Origin: Pseudomonas sp. NC02
GTDB taxonomy: Bacteria; Pseudomonadota; Gammaproteobacteria; Pseudomonadales; Pseudomonadaceae
DNA length: 64,000 nt
Direction: 5' to 3'
Assembly: GCF_002874965.1 (NCBI RefSeq)
Contig: NZ_CP025624.1
Span: forward strand, 6,696,001-6,760,000
Shown piece after piece: positions 37,027 through 46,006 of this stretch. The position numbers were made by a program, and so were the translations under genes. Below the pieces are notes generated by a model. The model saw only the letters and a program-made list of their open reading frames with translations. It did not search any database and was not told the origin of the DNA. Each line of letters starts with the position of its first letter. Positions within the stretch are counted from its first letter, which is position 1.

Positions 37027-37950
37027 TCAGACGTTAGGGCAAGGAACCGGTGCCCAGTCCGCCAGGTTCGGATCACGGCAAGTGCCTTCGATCTGCGCTT
37101 TACCGGCGCTGGCAACCTGCTTGCTTTCAGCTTGCTTGGTCTGGGCGGTCTGGATGGTTTTCTCGGTGGCTACGGCTTCTTTCGGCACGGTTGGCAGTAC
37201 CGGCTTTTTCGCGACTTTTACCGGCTTCTTGCCTTTGGCTGGCGTCACCACCGGCGTGGTATCGGCAGTCGCAACAGTGACCACGTCAGCACGTTGTACG
37301 CCCACTTGTTGCAGATCCTGCTCGTACGCCTGGGTGTAGTTGTTCAGGTCTTCGCTGGCCTTGCCGTTCACCGCGACGATCAGGTCGTTGGACTCTTTCA
37401 GGCCCGAGACGATTTCTGCCAGGCGCTTGCGGCCTTCAACGTCGTTGACGGTCTTGGCCTTGCGGTCGGCCACCAGCTTGGTGAACGCGCTCTGGTAGCA
37501 CTGCTGGGACGCCTTGGCGTACGCGGTGCTGCGGTCGATGTCCGAAGCGCGCTTGTTGACGTCGGTGGCGTAGGAGGCGATGCGCTGGTTGTCATCGGTG
37601 ATCTGCTTCTGGCGCTCGGTGTAGTAACCCGCAGCACCACCGGCCAGGGCGCCGCCCGCTGCACCGATGGCAGCGTTGCGGCCGCGCTTGTCGGAGTCGC
37701 CGGTCAGGGCACCCAGCAAAGCACCACCGGCCGCACCCAGGGCGGCGCCGGTGACCACCGACTTGGTCAGGTCCGAATCGGTAGCGCGCAGGTGCTGCAC
37801 CGGCTCGTAGCAGTTCGGGTAGTACTCGACCTTGGTGGTCGAGGCGACCTTGTTGGTCGGCGACGTTGCGCAACCGGTCAGCACCGTGCTGAAGCCTGCG
37901 GCAATCAGCAGCAGATGACGCTTGGAAACCGCCTTACGGGAAAAAATCAT
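37027..37950 (-). CDS. tagQ: T6SS accessory lipoprotein TagQ
   Basis: A 307-residue lipoprotein (lipobox FSTVLTGC, then ATSPTNKV) with a glycine-zipper stretch (VVTGAALGAAGGALLGALTG and AAIGAAGGALAGGAAGYY, about residues 65-110) followed by a helical region and a Lys/Pro/Thr-rich tail ending with two cysteines (GTCRDPN, PVPCPNV). In P. aeruginosa TagQ sits at the outer membrane, holds TagR there and starts the TagQRST-PpkA threonine-phosphorylation path that triggers H1-T6SS firing. The identification rests mainly on its place directly after tagR and the lipoprotein nature. The ATG at 37950 is chosen over 37986 because it gives a proper signal peptide. Confidence 0.85.
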   Translation of the reverse strand: MIFSRKAVSKRHLLLIAAGFSTVLTGCATSPTNKVASTTKVEYYPNCYEPVQHLRATDSDLTKSVVTGAALGAAGGALLGALTGDSDKRGRNAAIGAAGGALAGGAAGYYTERQKQITDDNQRIASYATDVNKRASDIDRSTAYAKASQQCYQSAFTKLVADRKAKTVNDVEGRKRLAEIVSGLKESNDLIVAVNGKASEDLNNYTQAYEQDLQQVGVQRADVVTVATADTTPVVTPAKGKKPVKVAKKPVLPTVPKEAVATEKTIQTAQTKQAESKQVASAGKAQIEGTCRDPNLADWAPVPCPNV

Positions 37951-38034
37951 CGTTGTGTTCTCTTTTAAGTTTGACTTGCCCAGCACGGCCCACCGCCGCC
38001 TGAGTCCCTTCCAAGCTCGCCGTACAACCAGCGG

Positions 38035-39747
38035 TCAAGACCGCTGACCGCTCGCTGCGAGCAATTCCTTCAAAATCGTCGCCGGGTCGGCCCGCTGTTG
38101 CTTGCGGTAGTTGCCCACATGGCGAACGAATAACGTCGCACGCGTCACCAGGCTCTTGCCCAGTACCGGCTTGCGATCCAACTCTTCCTTGATCCGTTGA
38201 AACTGCGCCTGGATCACCGCATCGGTGTAGCGCGTGCCGGTGGCCAGGTTGTCGATGTAGATCGCCACCGCGCCGTCCAGCGCACTGCGCCCATTGGTGA
38301 TCGCCGTGGCGAACAGCTGCGCGCTGGCCTCGTCCTTGGCGTCGATGGCCTGCTGGCGGCTCTTCTGCAAATTGATCAGGCGGATGTTGTAGTTGTTGAT
38401 GGTCTCGGCCACCAGGGCCGCGGACTGAATCAGGTTGCCGGCCGCTTCTTCACGCTGCTGGGCGATCAGCGAGACGTTGCGCTTGAGCTCTTCGTTGACC
38501 AGGCCGAGCTCGGCTTGCAGGCGCGGGTCGACGCTGGCGGCAATGATGCTGTCCAGGCGCTTGGTCGGGTCCTGGGCGTCGTCGATGGCATCGGTCAGCG
38601 AGGCCAGGCGACCTTCCTTCTGCCACTGGGCGAACAGTTCCTTGTAGCGCGAACGCGGTGCCGACAAGGCGCCAATCGCCACGCGAAAGCCGGTGGTCTC
38701 GTTGCTTTGTTCGGTACCGTCGGCGGCGAACAACGGGTACTCGCGGCGCATGCCGGTGAACAGCGTGCCCTCGCCTTCCAGATAATTACCGCCCTTGACC
38801 ACAAAGCCGCCGTAGGTGCCCTGACGACGCCCGGCGTGCACCAGTTGGAAGGATTCCTGGACCATTTCCGCTGCGTTGCCGATCACATCGAACATGCCGA
38901 TCGGGTTGGGCAGCTTGGTGCCAATGGGCATCAGCCGTGCGGCTTGGCCGGTGCCACCCGCGACCTGATTGAACACCGCGTAATCGGCAAGGGGGCCGTC
39001 GCTTTCGCTGCCCTCGGTACGCCGTGGAAACAGCCGGCCTTCCAGGTCCTGACGGCTCACCGCCTGGCCACCGCGCGCGGCGAACTCCCACTCCACTTCG
39101 GTAGGCAGGCGCACAAAGCCCAGGCCGCCGTCGTCCGCCGAAGCACCGCGACCACTCACCGGCAGCAGCTCGCGGTGATATTTCATCAACCAGGCGCTGT
39201 ACACCGCCGAGAAACGTTCGGCTTCAAAGCGCGACAGCTTGACCTTGGGCAAGCGCGCCGCCATCCCGGTAGGTACATCGCACGCCGGGGCGGGTTCGCC
39301 ACTGGCCAGGGATTGCGCCTGGGACATGACCTGCGCATATTGCCGCGCAGTGACTTCGTACTTGCCGATGAAGTACAGCATCGGCTTGAGCGGGGTCTTG
39401 GCGTCGGTCTTCGGCATCAGCGGCGCAATGACCTTGTTCCAGTCCTTGGGCAGGTCCTTGAGGGTGAACTGGCCGTTGATGAAGTCGCGGCGATAACCGG
39501 AAATGAACGACTGCTGATAGCCCGCTTCACCTTCGCTGAACGGGTAGCCGAGGCTGATCTCGCGGTCATCCAGGGTGCCCTGGGCCAGCACGTAGGCATA
39601 GCGAAACACCATGTTGCCTTCGCAGGGCAGCGGCAGGCTGACGTCGTCCGGCAACGGCTTGGGGTTGTCCAGCTTGTCGCTCGCCTCATCGGCCCAGGCC
39701 ACACAGGACAGGGTCAGCGCCATGGCGGCGCCCAGTAACTTATACAT
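38035..39747 (-). CDS. tagR: T6SS regulator TagR (SUMF1/formylglycine-generating-like)
   Basis: A 570-residue periplasmic protein: signal peptide (LLGAAMALTLSCVAWA), then a SUMF1-fold domain (about 30-350; FIGKYEVTARQYAQVM, LPTEVEWEFAARGG, GMFDVIGNAAEMVQESF, ETTGFRVAIG) and a long helical C-terminal region. In H1-T6SS TagR acts upstream of PpkA to promote its activation; SUMF1-type proteins here are not known to modify a sulfatase. The ATG at 39747 has AAGGAATC upstream and overlaps the tagS end by 8 bp, showing translational coupling. Confidence 0.92.
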   Translation of the reverse strand: MYKLLGAAMALTLSCVAWADEASDKLDNPKPLPDDVSLPLPCEGNMVFRYAYVLAQGTLDDREISLGYPFSEGEAGYQQSFISGYRRDFINGQFTLKDLPKDWNKVIAPLMPKTDAKTPLKPMLYFIGKYEVTARQYAQVMSQAQSLASGEPAPACDVPTGMAARLPKVKLSRFEAERFSAVYSAWLMKYHRELLPVSGRGASADDGGLGFVRLPTEVEWEFAARGGQAVSRQDLEGRLFPRRTEGSESDGPLADYAVFNQVAGGTGQAARLMPIGTKLPNPIGMFDVIGNAAEMVQESFQLVHAGRRQGTYGGFVVKGGNYLEGEGTLFTGMRREYPLFAADGTEQSNETTGFRVAIGALSAPRSRYKELFAQWQKEGRLASLTDAIDDAQDPTKRLDSIIAASVDPRLQAELGLVNEELKRNVSLIAQQREEAAGNLIQSAALVAETINNYNIRLINLQKSRQQAIDAKDEASAQLFATAITNGRSALDGAVAIYIDNLATGTRYTDAVIQAQFQRIKEELDRKPVLGKSLVTRATLFVRHVGNYRKQQRADPATILKELLAASGQRS

Positions 39748-40924
39748 CTCTGATTCCTTCAGAAGCCTGGATACGCGCCACACGCCAACCGCCACACGCC
39801 GCCGCCACGGCGCTGACGCCGAGGACAGCTGCCAGGGCCAGGCCGTAGTGACGCGCCAGCAGGTGACTGGCGTATTCGCCCGGCACCTGCACGAATAATT
39901 GGTTCAGGCCGGACTCTGCCAAGCCATATAAAAGCCCACTCAATGCAGCGGCAAACCCCGCGCTGTAGAGCGCCTGCAACACCACAAACAGCAACAACCC
40001 GGCGGTGGAAAACCCCAACAACCGCAATACCGACAGCTCCCGGCGCTTGCGTGCAACCGACGCCAGCGCCGCGGCAAAGATCGCGGCAAACGCGCCCCCC
40101 AACGCCAGCCCGGCGATGATCCAGAACACGATCGACAGGTTGCGGCTCAACGACTGCACCTGGGCGATGGTCTGGGCCTGGGTCGACACCAACAGATTCT
40201 GCCCGGCGAAATACACCCGCAGCGGCTCCACATCCACCAGGCGCCGCGCATACAAACGGAACGCCGGGTATACCCGTTGCTCGCTGACGCCCACCGCATC
40301 GCCGTCCCAGCCAAACGCCGGCACCGCGCGGCCATCGCGATAATCTTCCGCTGCTTCCAGCAAGCCCAAGGGTGCAAACAATCCATCCCGGGCGAAGGCT
40401 TCCAGCGGCGCTACCTGCAGCACTTGAACCCGCAGGCGTTGCGACTCGATGCGCCCCGCCACCTGGCGCCCAAAACTCGCCTTCAGCCAATCCCCGGCCT
40501 TTGCCCCGAGCTTTTCGGCAGCGGTGTGGCTCAGCACGATCTGATCCAGGCCCTTGGGCATCGGCAGGCCGGCCAGCAATGGGTCGTTGGCGGCGGTCGG
40601 CAGCATCTCCACCGTCACCGCCCCCAACTGCGCCGTCGCCGCAATCTGCCGGGTGCGCGGCAAGGCGAACGCCACGTCGCTGCGCTGGCGGAGCTGCTCG
40701 ACAAATTCACTGCTGAATCGACCACCGCCCAACGGAATAATTTCCCGGGTGGCCGGGTCGTTCTCCATACGTTCGGTCAAACTGCTAACCAGTCCAAATT
40801 TCAGGCCGAATAACACCAGCAACGGCGCGATCACCGCCACCAGCGCCAGCACCGAACACACCGACAGCCACGCATCGTTGCGGTAATCCTGCCAGGCCAG
40901 GGAAGCCACCAGGGCGATACGCAT
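39740..40924 (-). CDS. tagS: T6SS ABC transporter permease TagS (FtsX/LolCE-like)
   Basis: A 394-residue membrane protein with one N-terminal helix (VLALVAVIAPLLVLFGLKFG), a large periplasmic domain (about 50-260) and three C-terminal helices starting at FWIIAGLALGGAFAAIF. This FtsX-like topology matches TagS, which with TagT forms an ABC complex in the TagQRST signalling path. The ATG at 40924 overlaps the tagT stop (ATGA), so coupling is tight; the longer frame to 40978 would overlap tagT more deeply. Confidence 0.92.
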   Translation of the reverse strand: MRIALVASLAWQDYRNDAWLSVCSVLALVAVIAPLLVLFGLKFGLVSSLTERMENDPATREIIPLGGGRFSSEFVEQLRQRSDVAFALPRTRQIAATAQLGAVTVEMLPTAANDPLLAGLPMPKGLDQIVLSHTAAEKLGAKAGDWLKASFGRQVAGRIESQRLRVQVLQVAPLEAFARDGLFAPLGLLEAAEDYRDGRAVPAFGWDGDAVGVSEQRVYPAFRLYARRLVDVEPLRVYFAGQNLLVSTQAQTIAQVQSLSRNLSIVFWIIAGLALGGAFAAIFAAALASVARKRRELSVLRLLGFSTAGLLLFVVLQALYSAGFAAALSGLLYGLAESGLNQLFVQVPGEYASHLLARHYGLALAAVLGVSAVAAACGGWRVARIQASEGIRDV

Positions 40925-41628
40925 CAGCACGCCTCCCCAAGGGTGGCGGTGACGCCGCCGTCGGCGTCGCGACGGCAACTGATGCGCCGCACCTGCAAGC
41001 CGCTGGCCCGGGCCAGGGGTTCATCATGGGTGGCGATCACGCAGCACGCGCCGTTATTCCGGGCCTGGGCCAACAGCGCCTGCATCACCCGCTCGGCGTT
41101 CAACGGGTCGAGCGCAGCGGTGGGCTCATCCGCCAGCAACAGCTGCGGACCGTGGGCCAGGGCTCTTGCGCAACTGACCCGCTGACGCTGGCCGACGGAC
41201 AACGCCGCCGGCTTCTTGTCCAACTGATCAGTGATTTCCAACTGCTCGGCCAACCGCGCCACGCTGCCGTCGTCTTTCAAACCCAGGAGTTGCCGCGACA
41301 ACGCAATGTTGCCGCGCACATCGAGAAAACCCAGCAGGCCGCCGGTTTGCAGCACGTAACCCAGGTGCCGACTACGCAGGTCCGCCAGCGAGCTTTGCTG
41401 ATCACTACGCCAAAGCCCGGCAATGTCGACGCGGTTGAAATCGAACTGCCCGACCTGATCCGGCGCCAACACCAGCGCGAGCAAATCCAGCAAGGTGCTC
41501 TTGCCACAGCCACTCGGCCCGACCACCGCCAACTGTTCACCCGCACGCAGTTGCAAGCCCGGTATCACCAGGCTGTAGCGTTGGGCACCAACGCCCCGGC
41601 TCTTGTGCACTGCGCTCAAGTTCAGCAT
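40924..41628 (-). CDS. tagT: T6SS ABC transporter ATPase TagT
   Basis: A 234-residue LolD-like ATPase: Walker A GPSGCGKS at residues 37-44, signature LSVGQRQRVS, Walker B LLLADEPTAALDP and the switch histidine in VIATHDEP. It hydrolyses ATP for the TagST complex at the inner membrane. The start codon overlaps the ppkA stop by one base and the end overlaps tagS, consistent with one operon. Confidence 0.93.
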   Translation of the reverse strand: MLNLSAVHKSRGVGAQRYSLVIPGLQLRAGEQLAVVGPSGCGKSTLLDLLALVLAPDQVGQFDFNRVDIAGLWRSDQQSSLADLRSRHLGYVLQTGGLLGFLDVRGNIALSRQLLGLKDDGSVARLAEQLEITDQLDKKPAALSVGQRQRVSCARALAHGPQLLLADEPTAALDPLNAERVMQALLAQARNNGACCVIATHDEPLARASGLQVRRISCRRDADGGVTATLGEAC

Positions 41629-44600
41629 TACGGCAGCGTCGACAGCGGCACGCGGTACAACGCATCACCCGGCTCGGCATCGCCGAAACGGACCCAGTTG
41701 GCCACATCGTTATGGAAGGTTTCGTAGAGGCGGATCTTCGAATCCAGCTCGTCGATAAAGTCTTCCTGCTCGGCCACGCTCAACGACAGCCACAAATCCT
41801 GGGTCATGTTCAGCGACTTGCTGCGGTACGGCAGGCCTTCCAGGTATTCGCCAAGGATGCCGCCGTCCGCCAGGTTGCCGCCTTTTTTCAAGGCCTGTGG
41901 ATCACGGCTCATATAGGCCGAGGCGCTGGCGATTTCCTGGAAGAAATCCTTCGGTGAGGTCTGGGTTTTGCGCGCGGCGTCGACGATCAGTTTCAAGGAC
42001 TGCTGCAAGTCGTTGAGCTGCAATTTGGTCAGCATCACGCACACCTGGAAGGCCGGCAGCGCGGTGTTGGTCAGGTCGCGATCGGCGGTCCAGGCACTCA
42101 CCAGTTGCGGCGCCTGGCTCGCGGTTTTGCGGCCGAGGAAATCCATGTGCATCGCGTAACCGACGGCGGCGGATTTGTCCGCCAGGGTCGGCGCGGCACT
42201 GAGCAGCGGCACCGGCTGCGGTGTGTTGCTGCGCACCTGATGCACCAGGTTGGCGAACACCGTGCCGATCTCGTCGACCCGCTCGCCAAACTTGCGTACA
42301 TCGCCACCGGGCACCGGCGTGTACAGGTCGCCGATCTGCGGGTTGGCATCGGCGGTCAGGGTGCGGTACTGGGTTTCGGCGCCGCTGTGGGTTTTCTTCC
42401 CGGCGTCGGTGCGCAGGTGCAAGGCGTAGATCTTGATCTGCTTGCCCAATGCAGCCTGGCGTACTTCGGCTTCGTTCATCTGGGTGGTGGCGAACGGGTC
42501 GTTCTTGCGCAACGCACCGGCGTCGGTCACCAGCAGGATCAAGCGCCCGCCGTAGCCGGACCAGTCCATGCCTTCCACCGCCTGCATGACACCGGCGAAC
42601 GCGTCTTCGTTGAACGAGTGGCTGGACACCGTCGACGCTTTGACCTGCCGCGCCATGTCGAGGAAGCGCTGCGGGTCGCGCCCTTGGTCGAGGGTGATCA
42701 GGGTCTTGGCCACATACTCCAGGCCCGGGGTTTTCTTGATGCTGTTGCGAAAACCCACCAGCCCAAAGCTCACGCTGTCCAGCTCGCCACGCTCGGCGAT
42801 ACGGGTTTGCAGCTCGTGGACCACGTCGCGAACCTGGTCGATGTAGGGCTGCATCGACACCGTGGTGTCGACCACCAGCACCACGGCGGTGCGGAAGGCG
42901 TCGGCGCTGGCATCGATCGCCGGCGTTCGGCCGACAGCCTTGGCGATGACATTAGGCGTGTTGCCCGGGTCGATGGAGGCGACGTTGAGCAACTGCACCG
43001 GCTGGCCGTTTTCGTCGAAGCTCTCTTTGGAGTCGAAGATCGGCAGCAGGTAAAACTGGTTCTGCGGCACAGCACTGGCGGCCGGTTCCAAGGCCAGCAC
43101 TTGCTGGTTGTCCTCGCTGTTTTTCTGCACCTTGAGCAGCAGGTTTTTCGCTGCGGCAGGATCGGCCAGCAGCTTTTCCACTTCCGCAGATTGGCGCAGG
43201 AACATCACCGGCGCCCGGCCCGAACGCTCGGTGAACTTGAGCACCAGGCTCTGCTTCCAGTCGCTGGCTTGCGCCGCCGGCAGCCAGCCGTCGCTGCGCC
43301 CGTCGGTGGCGGCGCCAACCCGTAGCCAGGGGCTGCCGTCGACGTCCTTGCGTTGGTAGACATAGAGCACGGAAAACGCCGGCAAACCTTCGCCAGGCGC
43401 CCCGCCCGCTTCGTGGGAAAGCTTGGCGCCGGGCTTGCTCAGTACCCGCTGGAACAGGGTTTTCTTGCCGGCCATCAGCAACGGGCGTTGACCGCCGTCA
43501 ACCTGCGCCGCTACCGGTTGCGTGGCAGGCGGCGTGACGGCCTTGGCCGCCTCGGCAACCGGCGGCGCGGCGGCTGGCGCGTCATCTTTCAACCACCAGT
43601 AACTTGCGCCCGCAATTGCCAGCGCGACCGCCACGGCAACTGCCGCCAACGCCAGCACCGGCCCACGGTTTTGTCCGGACACGGCCGAGTGTTGCGTCGG
43701 CGTCACCACCGGTTGACGCACCGGTTGCGGCTGCGGCTTATCGGTCGGGATTTCGATGGAGACCGGCGTGAGTCCGGCCAGGTCATTGGAGACCGCAACC
43801 GGAATCGGCAGGGGCCGAATCAACGTCGCCTCTACCTGCTCCTCCTTCGGCAACTGATCCAGCGCCAGCAGCAACGCCGCCGCATCCGGGAAACGCTCCG
43901 CCGGGTCCTTGGCCAGCAGCTTGCGCAGCACCTCCTGATAGCGCCCGTGGTGCACCGGCAATTCCGGCAGCGGTTCAGTCAGGTGCGCCAGCGCAGTGGA
44001 AAGCGCATCGGTGCCGTTATAAGGCAGCTTGCCCACGAGGATTTCGTAGAGCACCACGCCCAACGCATACAGGTCGGCGCGCCCGTCAATTTCCTGGCCC
44101 CGGGCCTGCTCCGGGCTCATGTAGCTCGGCGTGCCGACGGCAAATCCGGCCTGGGTGAACTGCGTGCGGTCATCCAGGGACTTGGCGATGCCAAAGTCCG
44201 ACAGCACCGCCGTGCCATCCGCGCGGAACAGAATGTTCGCCGGCTTCACATCGCGGTGCACCAGGCCCTGGGCGTGGGCATAACCCAGCGCCGACGCAAT
44301 CTGGCGGATATACGTCAGCCCTTGCTCCGGCGTCAGGCCCGCGGCGATGCGCTCCTTGAGCGTGCCATTGGGCAGGTATTCCATGGCCATGTAGTACAGC
44401 TCACCGACATTGCCGATGTCATGGATGGTCACGGTGTGCGGGTGGGACAGGCGCGCCAGGGTCTTGCCTTCGCGCAGGAAGCGCTCGCAGAAACTCGGGT
44501 CGGCCGCCAGCGCCGCCGCCATGATCTTCAGCGCCACCTTGCGCTCCAGGGAACGCTGGGTCGCCAGGTACACGCTGGCCATGGCGCCAACGCCGATTTC

Positions 44601-44636
44601 GCCTTCGATGTCGTAGCCGGGAATGATGATGTTCAT
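41628..44636 (-). CDS. ppkA: T6SS serine/threonine kinase PpkA with von Willebrand A domain
   Basis: A 1002-residue transmembrane kinase. The cytoplasmic kinase domain (about 1-270) has the ATP lysine K37 (VALKIM), HRDVKPANILF and DFGIAKS. A Pro-rich linker leads to a membrane helix near 327-350 (ALAAVAVAVALAIAGASYWW), then a periplasmic part with a vWA domain from about 580 (LVVDTTVSMQPYIDQV, a DxTxS form of the MIDAS motif). PpkA phosphorylates Fha to activate secretion. I start it at ATG 44636, overlapping the pppA stop by 4 bp; the frame runs further upstream inside pppA. Confidence 0.95.
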   Translation of the reverse strand: MNIIIPGYDIEGEIGVGAMASVYLATQRSLERKVALKIMAAALAADPSFCERFLREGKTLARLSHPHTVTIHDIGNVGELYYMAMEYLPNGTLKERIAAGLTPEQGLTYIRQIASALGYAHAQGLVHRDVKPANILFRADGTAVLSDFGIAKSLDDRTQFTQAGFAVGTPSYMSPEQARGQEIDGRADLYALGVVLYEILVGKLPYNGTDALSTALAHLTEPLPELPVHHGRYQEVLRKLLAKDPAERFPDAAALLLALDQLPKEEQVEATLIRPLPIPVAVSNDLAGLTPVSIEIPTDKPQPQPVRQPVVTPTQHSAVSGQNRGPVLALAAVAVAVALAIAGASYWWLKDDAPAAAPPVAEAAKAVTPPATQPVAAQVDGGQRPLLMAGKKTLFQRVLSKPGAKLSHEAGGAPGEGLPAFSVLYVYQRKDVDGSPWLRVGAATDGRSDGWLPAAQASDWKQSLVLKFTERSGRAPVMFLRQSAEVEKLLADPAAAKNLLLKVQKNSEDNQQVLALEPAASAVPQNQFYLLPIFDSKESFDENGQPVQLLNVASIDPGNTPNVIAKAVGRTPAIDASADAFRTAVVLVVDTTVSMQPYIDQVRDVVHELQTRIAERGELDSVSFGLVGFRNSIKKTPGLEYVAKTLITLDQGRDPQRFLDMARQVKASTVSSHSFNEDAFAGVMQAVEGMDWSGYGGRLILLVTDAGALRKNDPFATTQMNEAEVRQAALGKQIKIYALHLRTDAGKKTHSGAETQYRTLTADANPQIGDLYTPVPGGDVRKFGERVDEIGTVFANLVHQVRSNTPQPVPLLSAAPTLADKSAAVGYAMHMDFLGRKTASQAPQLVSAWTADRDLTNTALPAFQVCVMLTKLQLNDLQQSLKLIVDAARKTQTSPKDFFQEIASASAYMSRDPQALKKGGNLADGGILGEYLEGLPYRSKSLNMTQDLWLSLSVAEQEDFIDELDSKIRLYETFHNDVANWVRFGDAEPGDALYRVPLSTLP

Positions 44637-45352
44637 GTCGACACCTTCACAACGATGGCGGTGATGTTGTCCGGCGCGCCGCGATTGAGCCCCAGGTGCA
44701 CCAGGCTGCGGACGATTTCGTCCGGCTCGGCATGGCTCAGTACTTCGCGGATCTCGTGGTCTTCGACGGTCTTGTTCAGGCCGTCGCTGCACAGCAGGTA
44801 ACTGTCGCCGGGGGCGATCAACAGGTCGACCGACGACAACGCCAACTGTGCTTCCACGCCAATCGCGCGGGTGACGATATTCGCCCGTGGATGCACCCGC
44901 GCATCGGCTTCGCTGAGCAGGCCGCTGTCCTGCAAGTCCTGCACGTAGCTGTGGTCGCGGGAAATGCTTTCCAGCAGGCCGTCGCGCAGGCGATACAGGC
45001 GGCTGTCGCCGGCCCACAGGCACACGCCGCGCAAGCCTCGGGTGGCGAGCAACACCACGGTGCTGCCCATCATGGTCACGCCACGGTGGGCGGTTTCTTC
45101 GCGCACCGCGCCGTTGACTCGCAGCAGGTCGCTGCGCAACGCCGCCGTGTATTCCTCAAGGGAACGGCCCACGGGAATGCTGCGCAGGCTGTCGACAATC
45201 AGGCTGCTGACGTAATCCCCCGCCGCGTGCCCGCCCATGCCGTCGGCCACCACCCACAGGCCGTTTTCCGGCAGGTCGAGGCAAGCGTCTTCATTGACTT
45301 GGCGAACCATGCCGACGTGGCTTTTGCTGGCGGATTTGAACGTGGACCGCAT
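44633..45352 (-). CDS. pppA: T6SS PP2C-type phosphatase PppA
   Basis: A 239-residue PPM phosphatase that removes the phosphate PpkA puts on Fha and so switches secretion off. The metal-binding aspartates are in QVNEDACLD, VVADGMGGHAAGD, LCSDGLNKTVED and GAPDNITAIVV, all intact. It overlaps ppkA by ATGA and begins directly next to the tagF stop. Confidence 0.95.
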   Translation of the reverse strand: MRSTFKSASKSHVGMVRQVNEDACLDLPENGLWVVADGMGGHAAGDYVSSLIVDSLRSIPVGRSLEEYTAALRSDLLRVNGAVREETAHRGVTMMGSTVVLLATRGLRGVCLWAGDSRLYRLRDGLLESISRDHSYVQDLQDSGLLSEADARVHPRANIVTRAIGVEAQLALSSVDLLIAPGDSYLLCSDGLNKTVEDHEIREVLSHAEPDEIVRSLVHLGLNRGAPDNITAIVVKVST

Positions 45353-46006
45353 CTACACAACACCTTCTTGGCCGAGCAAAAATTGCGCAAAATCGTCGGC
45401 AGCAGGCAAGCCCTGACACCGCATTAAACCGGGAGAAATCTGTTGCGAACCACGGCCCCACCACAGGCTCGCGCCTTCGCAGGCCTGTTCGGCAAGCGCA
45501 GTCATCCGCGCCTGCGGGTCTGTGGCGTTGACACGCTGCAAGCCCGCAAAGCGACTACCCAAGGTGCGAGGTTGGCAGGCTGGAGCGCCGAGGGATTCGA
45601 TCCCGCCGCTGAAACCTTCGAAGCTGGCGCCGGCGTCCAGCGTGCTCAGCAACAACTCTTCCACCTGTTCAAACCAGGCGTCCGGGCCGCCAACGACGGA
45701 GGCCGGGTCGGTGTCGTGATCCAACAGCGCAGCCACCGTCAGCGGGAAATAGCGCCCCACCCGGTCGATGCTCGGCATCACCACGCCCACCGCCGCGTCC
45801 GGCCCGCACACGCCCGGCGCCAACACGAAGCGCCACAATGGGCTGACCAGGTAAGCATTCAGCCAGTCAGCCCCGAGGCGGGTCTGGCTGGCGAGCAATC
45901 CGGACGCCAGCCAACTGTCCCAAGGGCCGATAAAACTCTGGGGCAGCGCGCGGCTGACAAAGTCGCCGCGGCACGCCAACTTGCCGTAGAAACCCAGCGT
46001 GGTCAT
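45353..46006 (-). CDS. tagF: T6SS post-translational repressor TagF
   Basis: A 217-residue protein starting MTTLGFYGKLACRGDFVSRA, the DUF2094/TagF signature (GFYGKLPxxGDF), with SPLWRFVLAPGVCG and MPSIDRVGRYFPLT further on. TagF blocks H1-T6SS assembly independently of the PpkA-PppA switch, by binding Fha. In some species TagF is fused to PppA; here they are separate adjacent genes. It overlaps the tssM end by 4 bp. Confidence 0.93.
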   Translation of the reverse strand: MTTLGFYGKLACRGDFVSRALPQSFIGPWDSWLASGLLASQTRLGADWLNAYLVSPLWRFVLAPGVCGPDAAVGVVMPSIDRVGRYFPLTVAALLDHDTDPASVVGGPDAWFEQVEELLLSTLDAGASFEGFSGGIESLGAPACQPRTLGSRFAGLQRVNATDPQARMTALAEQACEGASLWWGRGSQQISPGLMRCQGLPAADDFAQFLLGQEGVV